A DNA stretch of 7,906 bases from Chitinophagaceae bacterium (lineage in GTDB: Bacteria; Bacteroidota; Bacteroidia; Chitinophagales; Chitinophagaceae): positions 1-7,906 of the forward strand of contig JALOMZ010000071.1 in NCBI GenBank assembly GCA_025455205.1, given 5' to 3'. Of this stretch, positions 6,934 through 7,906 are shown piece after piece. Under the pieces are notes generated by a model that searched no databases, was not told the origin of the DNA, and saw only the letters and a list, made by a program, of their open reading frames with translations. Each line of letters begins with the position of its first letter. Positions within the stretch are counted from its first letter, which is position 1. The position numbers and the translations under genes are program-made.

Positions 6934-6939
6934 TTGTAC

Positions 6940-7887
6940 ATGAAAACCATGAAAACACCCCTGCTATTGTTTGCCACCCTGGCCCTGATCGGCGCCTGCA
7001 AGAACCAGCAACCATCATTTGATGCCACCGGCACCTTTGAAGCCGATGAGGTGATTGTATCATCAGAAATTGCAGGAAGAATACTTCACATGGACCTGGA
7101 AGAAGGCGACCAACTGAAGAAGGACAGCATCACAGTGGTCATTGATGCCGGCAACCTGGCCCTCCAAAAAGAACAGGTGGAAGCCAGCATCCGTTCGCTC
7201 CGGGAAAAGACCTACGATTTAAACCCGCAGCTTCAACTGCTGCGCAACCAGCTGCAGGTACAGGAAGAACAGATGAACACGCTGCAAAAGGAAGAGCGCC
7301 GTTTCAGCGCGCTGGTGGCAGCCGATGCCGCCACTCCCAAACAGCTTGACGATATACAGGCACAGATAAAGGTACTCCAGCAGCAGATGGCCGTCACCCG
7401 CCAGCAGATGAAAGTGACGGAAACAAATACGGCCACCCAAAATCGCAGTGTATTGAGCGAAGGGGATCCGCTGGGCAAGCGGGCCAACATCATTGCCGAC
7501 CAGATTGACCGGAGCCGCGTGATCAACCCGCTGAACGGCACTGTGCTCACCAAATACGCCCATGCAGGCGAAGTGATAGGCGCAGGCAAAGGCCTTTACA
7601 AAATTGCCGACCTGTCGTCACTGCTGCTGCGGGCCTATATCTCCGGCGACCAGATCCCGGAAATAAAACTGGGCCAGTCAGTAACCGTATACGTTGACAA
7701 AGGGAAAAAGGACTACAAGGAATACAAAGGCACCATCACCTGGATAGCCGACAAAGCAGAATTCACCCCTAAAACCATCCAGACCAAAGACGAGCGCGCC
7801 AACCTTGTCTATGCCATCAAGGTTAAAGTACCCAACGATGGCTACCTGAAGATCGGGCAGTATGGGGAAGTGAGGTGGGGGAAATAA
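6940..7887 (+). CDS. HlyD/YbhG-like periplasmic adaptor (membrane fusion) lipoprotein
   Basis: The adaptor linking an inner-membrane transporter to the TolC-family channel. Starting at ATG 6940 gives 315 residues; a TTG at 6934, touching the preceding stop, would add two. The N-terminus has a lipoprotein signal (LLLFATLALIGAC), predicting lipidation at Cys20. Domains in order: first lipoyl half at about 28-70 (EVIVSSEIAGRILHMDLEEGDQL), a long coiled coil at about 75-175 with many Gln/Glu/Leu heptads, second lipoyl half from about 189 (RVINPLNGTVLTKYAHAGEVI), and a beta-barrel/membrane-proximal part. The C-terminal motif around KAEFTPKTIQTKDER is characteristic of adaptors that serve ABC-2 type exporters (YbhG/YhiI group). 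The gene is the third of the operon, 6 bp after the TolC stop. ABC ATPase and permease genes would be expected next, but the window ends 19 bp later. Family assignment is firm; the ABC partner is inferred. Confidence 0.92.
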   Translation: MKTMKTPLLLFATLALIGACKNQQPSFDATGTFEADEVIVSSEIAGRILHMDLEEGDQLKKDSITVVIDAGNLALQKEQVEASIRSLREKTYDLNPQLQLLRNQLQVQEEQMNTLQKEERRFSALVAADAATPKQLDDIQAQIKVLQQQMAVTRQQMKVTETNTATQNRSVLSEGDPLGKRANIIADQIDRSRVINPLNGTVLTKYAHAGEVIGAGKGLYKIADLSSLLLRAYISGDQIPEIKLGQSVTVYVDKGKKDYKEYKGTITWIADKAEFTPKTIQTKDERANLVYAIKVKVPNDGYLKIGQYGEVRWGK

Positions 7888-7906
7888 CGTTTAATGTGCT
7901 GATTAG

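Overview
The window looks like chromosomal DNA from a member of the Bacteroidota, most likely a Chitinophagaceae-type genus. The evidence is a C-terminal gliding-motility/type IX secretion (type B) sorting domain on a large surface protein, signal peptides ending in the '-AQ' style common in this phylum, a Bacteroidota-type promoter (TTG, 19 bp, TATCTTTG), and an almost complete lack of Shine-Dalgarno sequences. The genus is an inference.

Layout. Positions 30-1088 (+) encode a secreted Ntn-hydrolase of the choloylglycine hydrolase / penicillin V acylase family. Positions 1302-1877 (+) encode a small exported protein, probably a beta-barrel, of unknown function. A 496-bp gap follows, with no convincing gene but a clear imperfect inverted repeat (2271-2320) of the REP/hairpin kind. 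Positions 2374-4872 (-) encode an 832-residue secreted multidomain protein (N-terminal beta-rich domain, Ig/PKD-like repeats, CHU_C sorting domain). It converges with the two upstream genes and diverges from the next block.

Positions 5033-7887 (+) form a tight operon: a TetR-family repressor, a TolC-family outer membrane efflux protein, and a lipoprotein-type HlyD/YbhG-like periplasmic adaptor. The inner-membrane transporter genes (expected ABC ATPase and permeases) presumably lie just past the right edge. A promoter and a perfect 18-bp palindrome (TTTAACCA-AA-TGGTTAAA) lie immediately before the repressor start, so the repressor probably shuts off its own export operon from this site.

How they work together. 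The efflux block is a functional unit: a regulator plus two layers of a tripartite exporter. The surface protein, the acylase and the barrel-like protein are separate envelope or secreted products with no visible regulatory link to it. I see no mobile element, CRISPR array, tRNA or rRNA. I also found no convincing undescribed system. The most informative observations are the repressor's operator/promoter arrangement, the active-site details of the acylase, and the intergenic hairpin.
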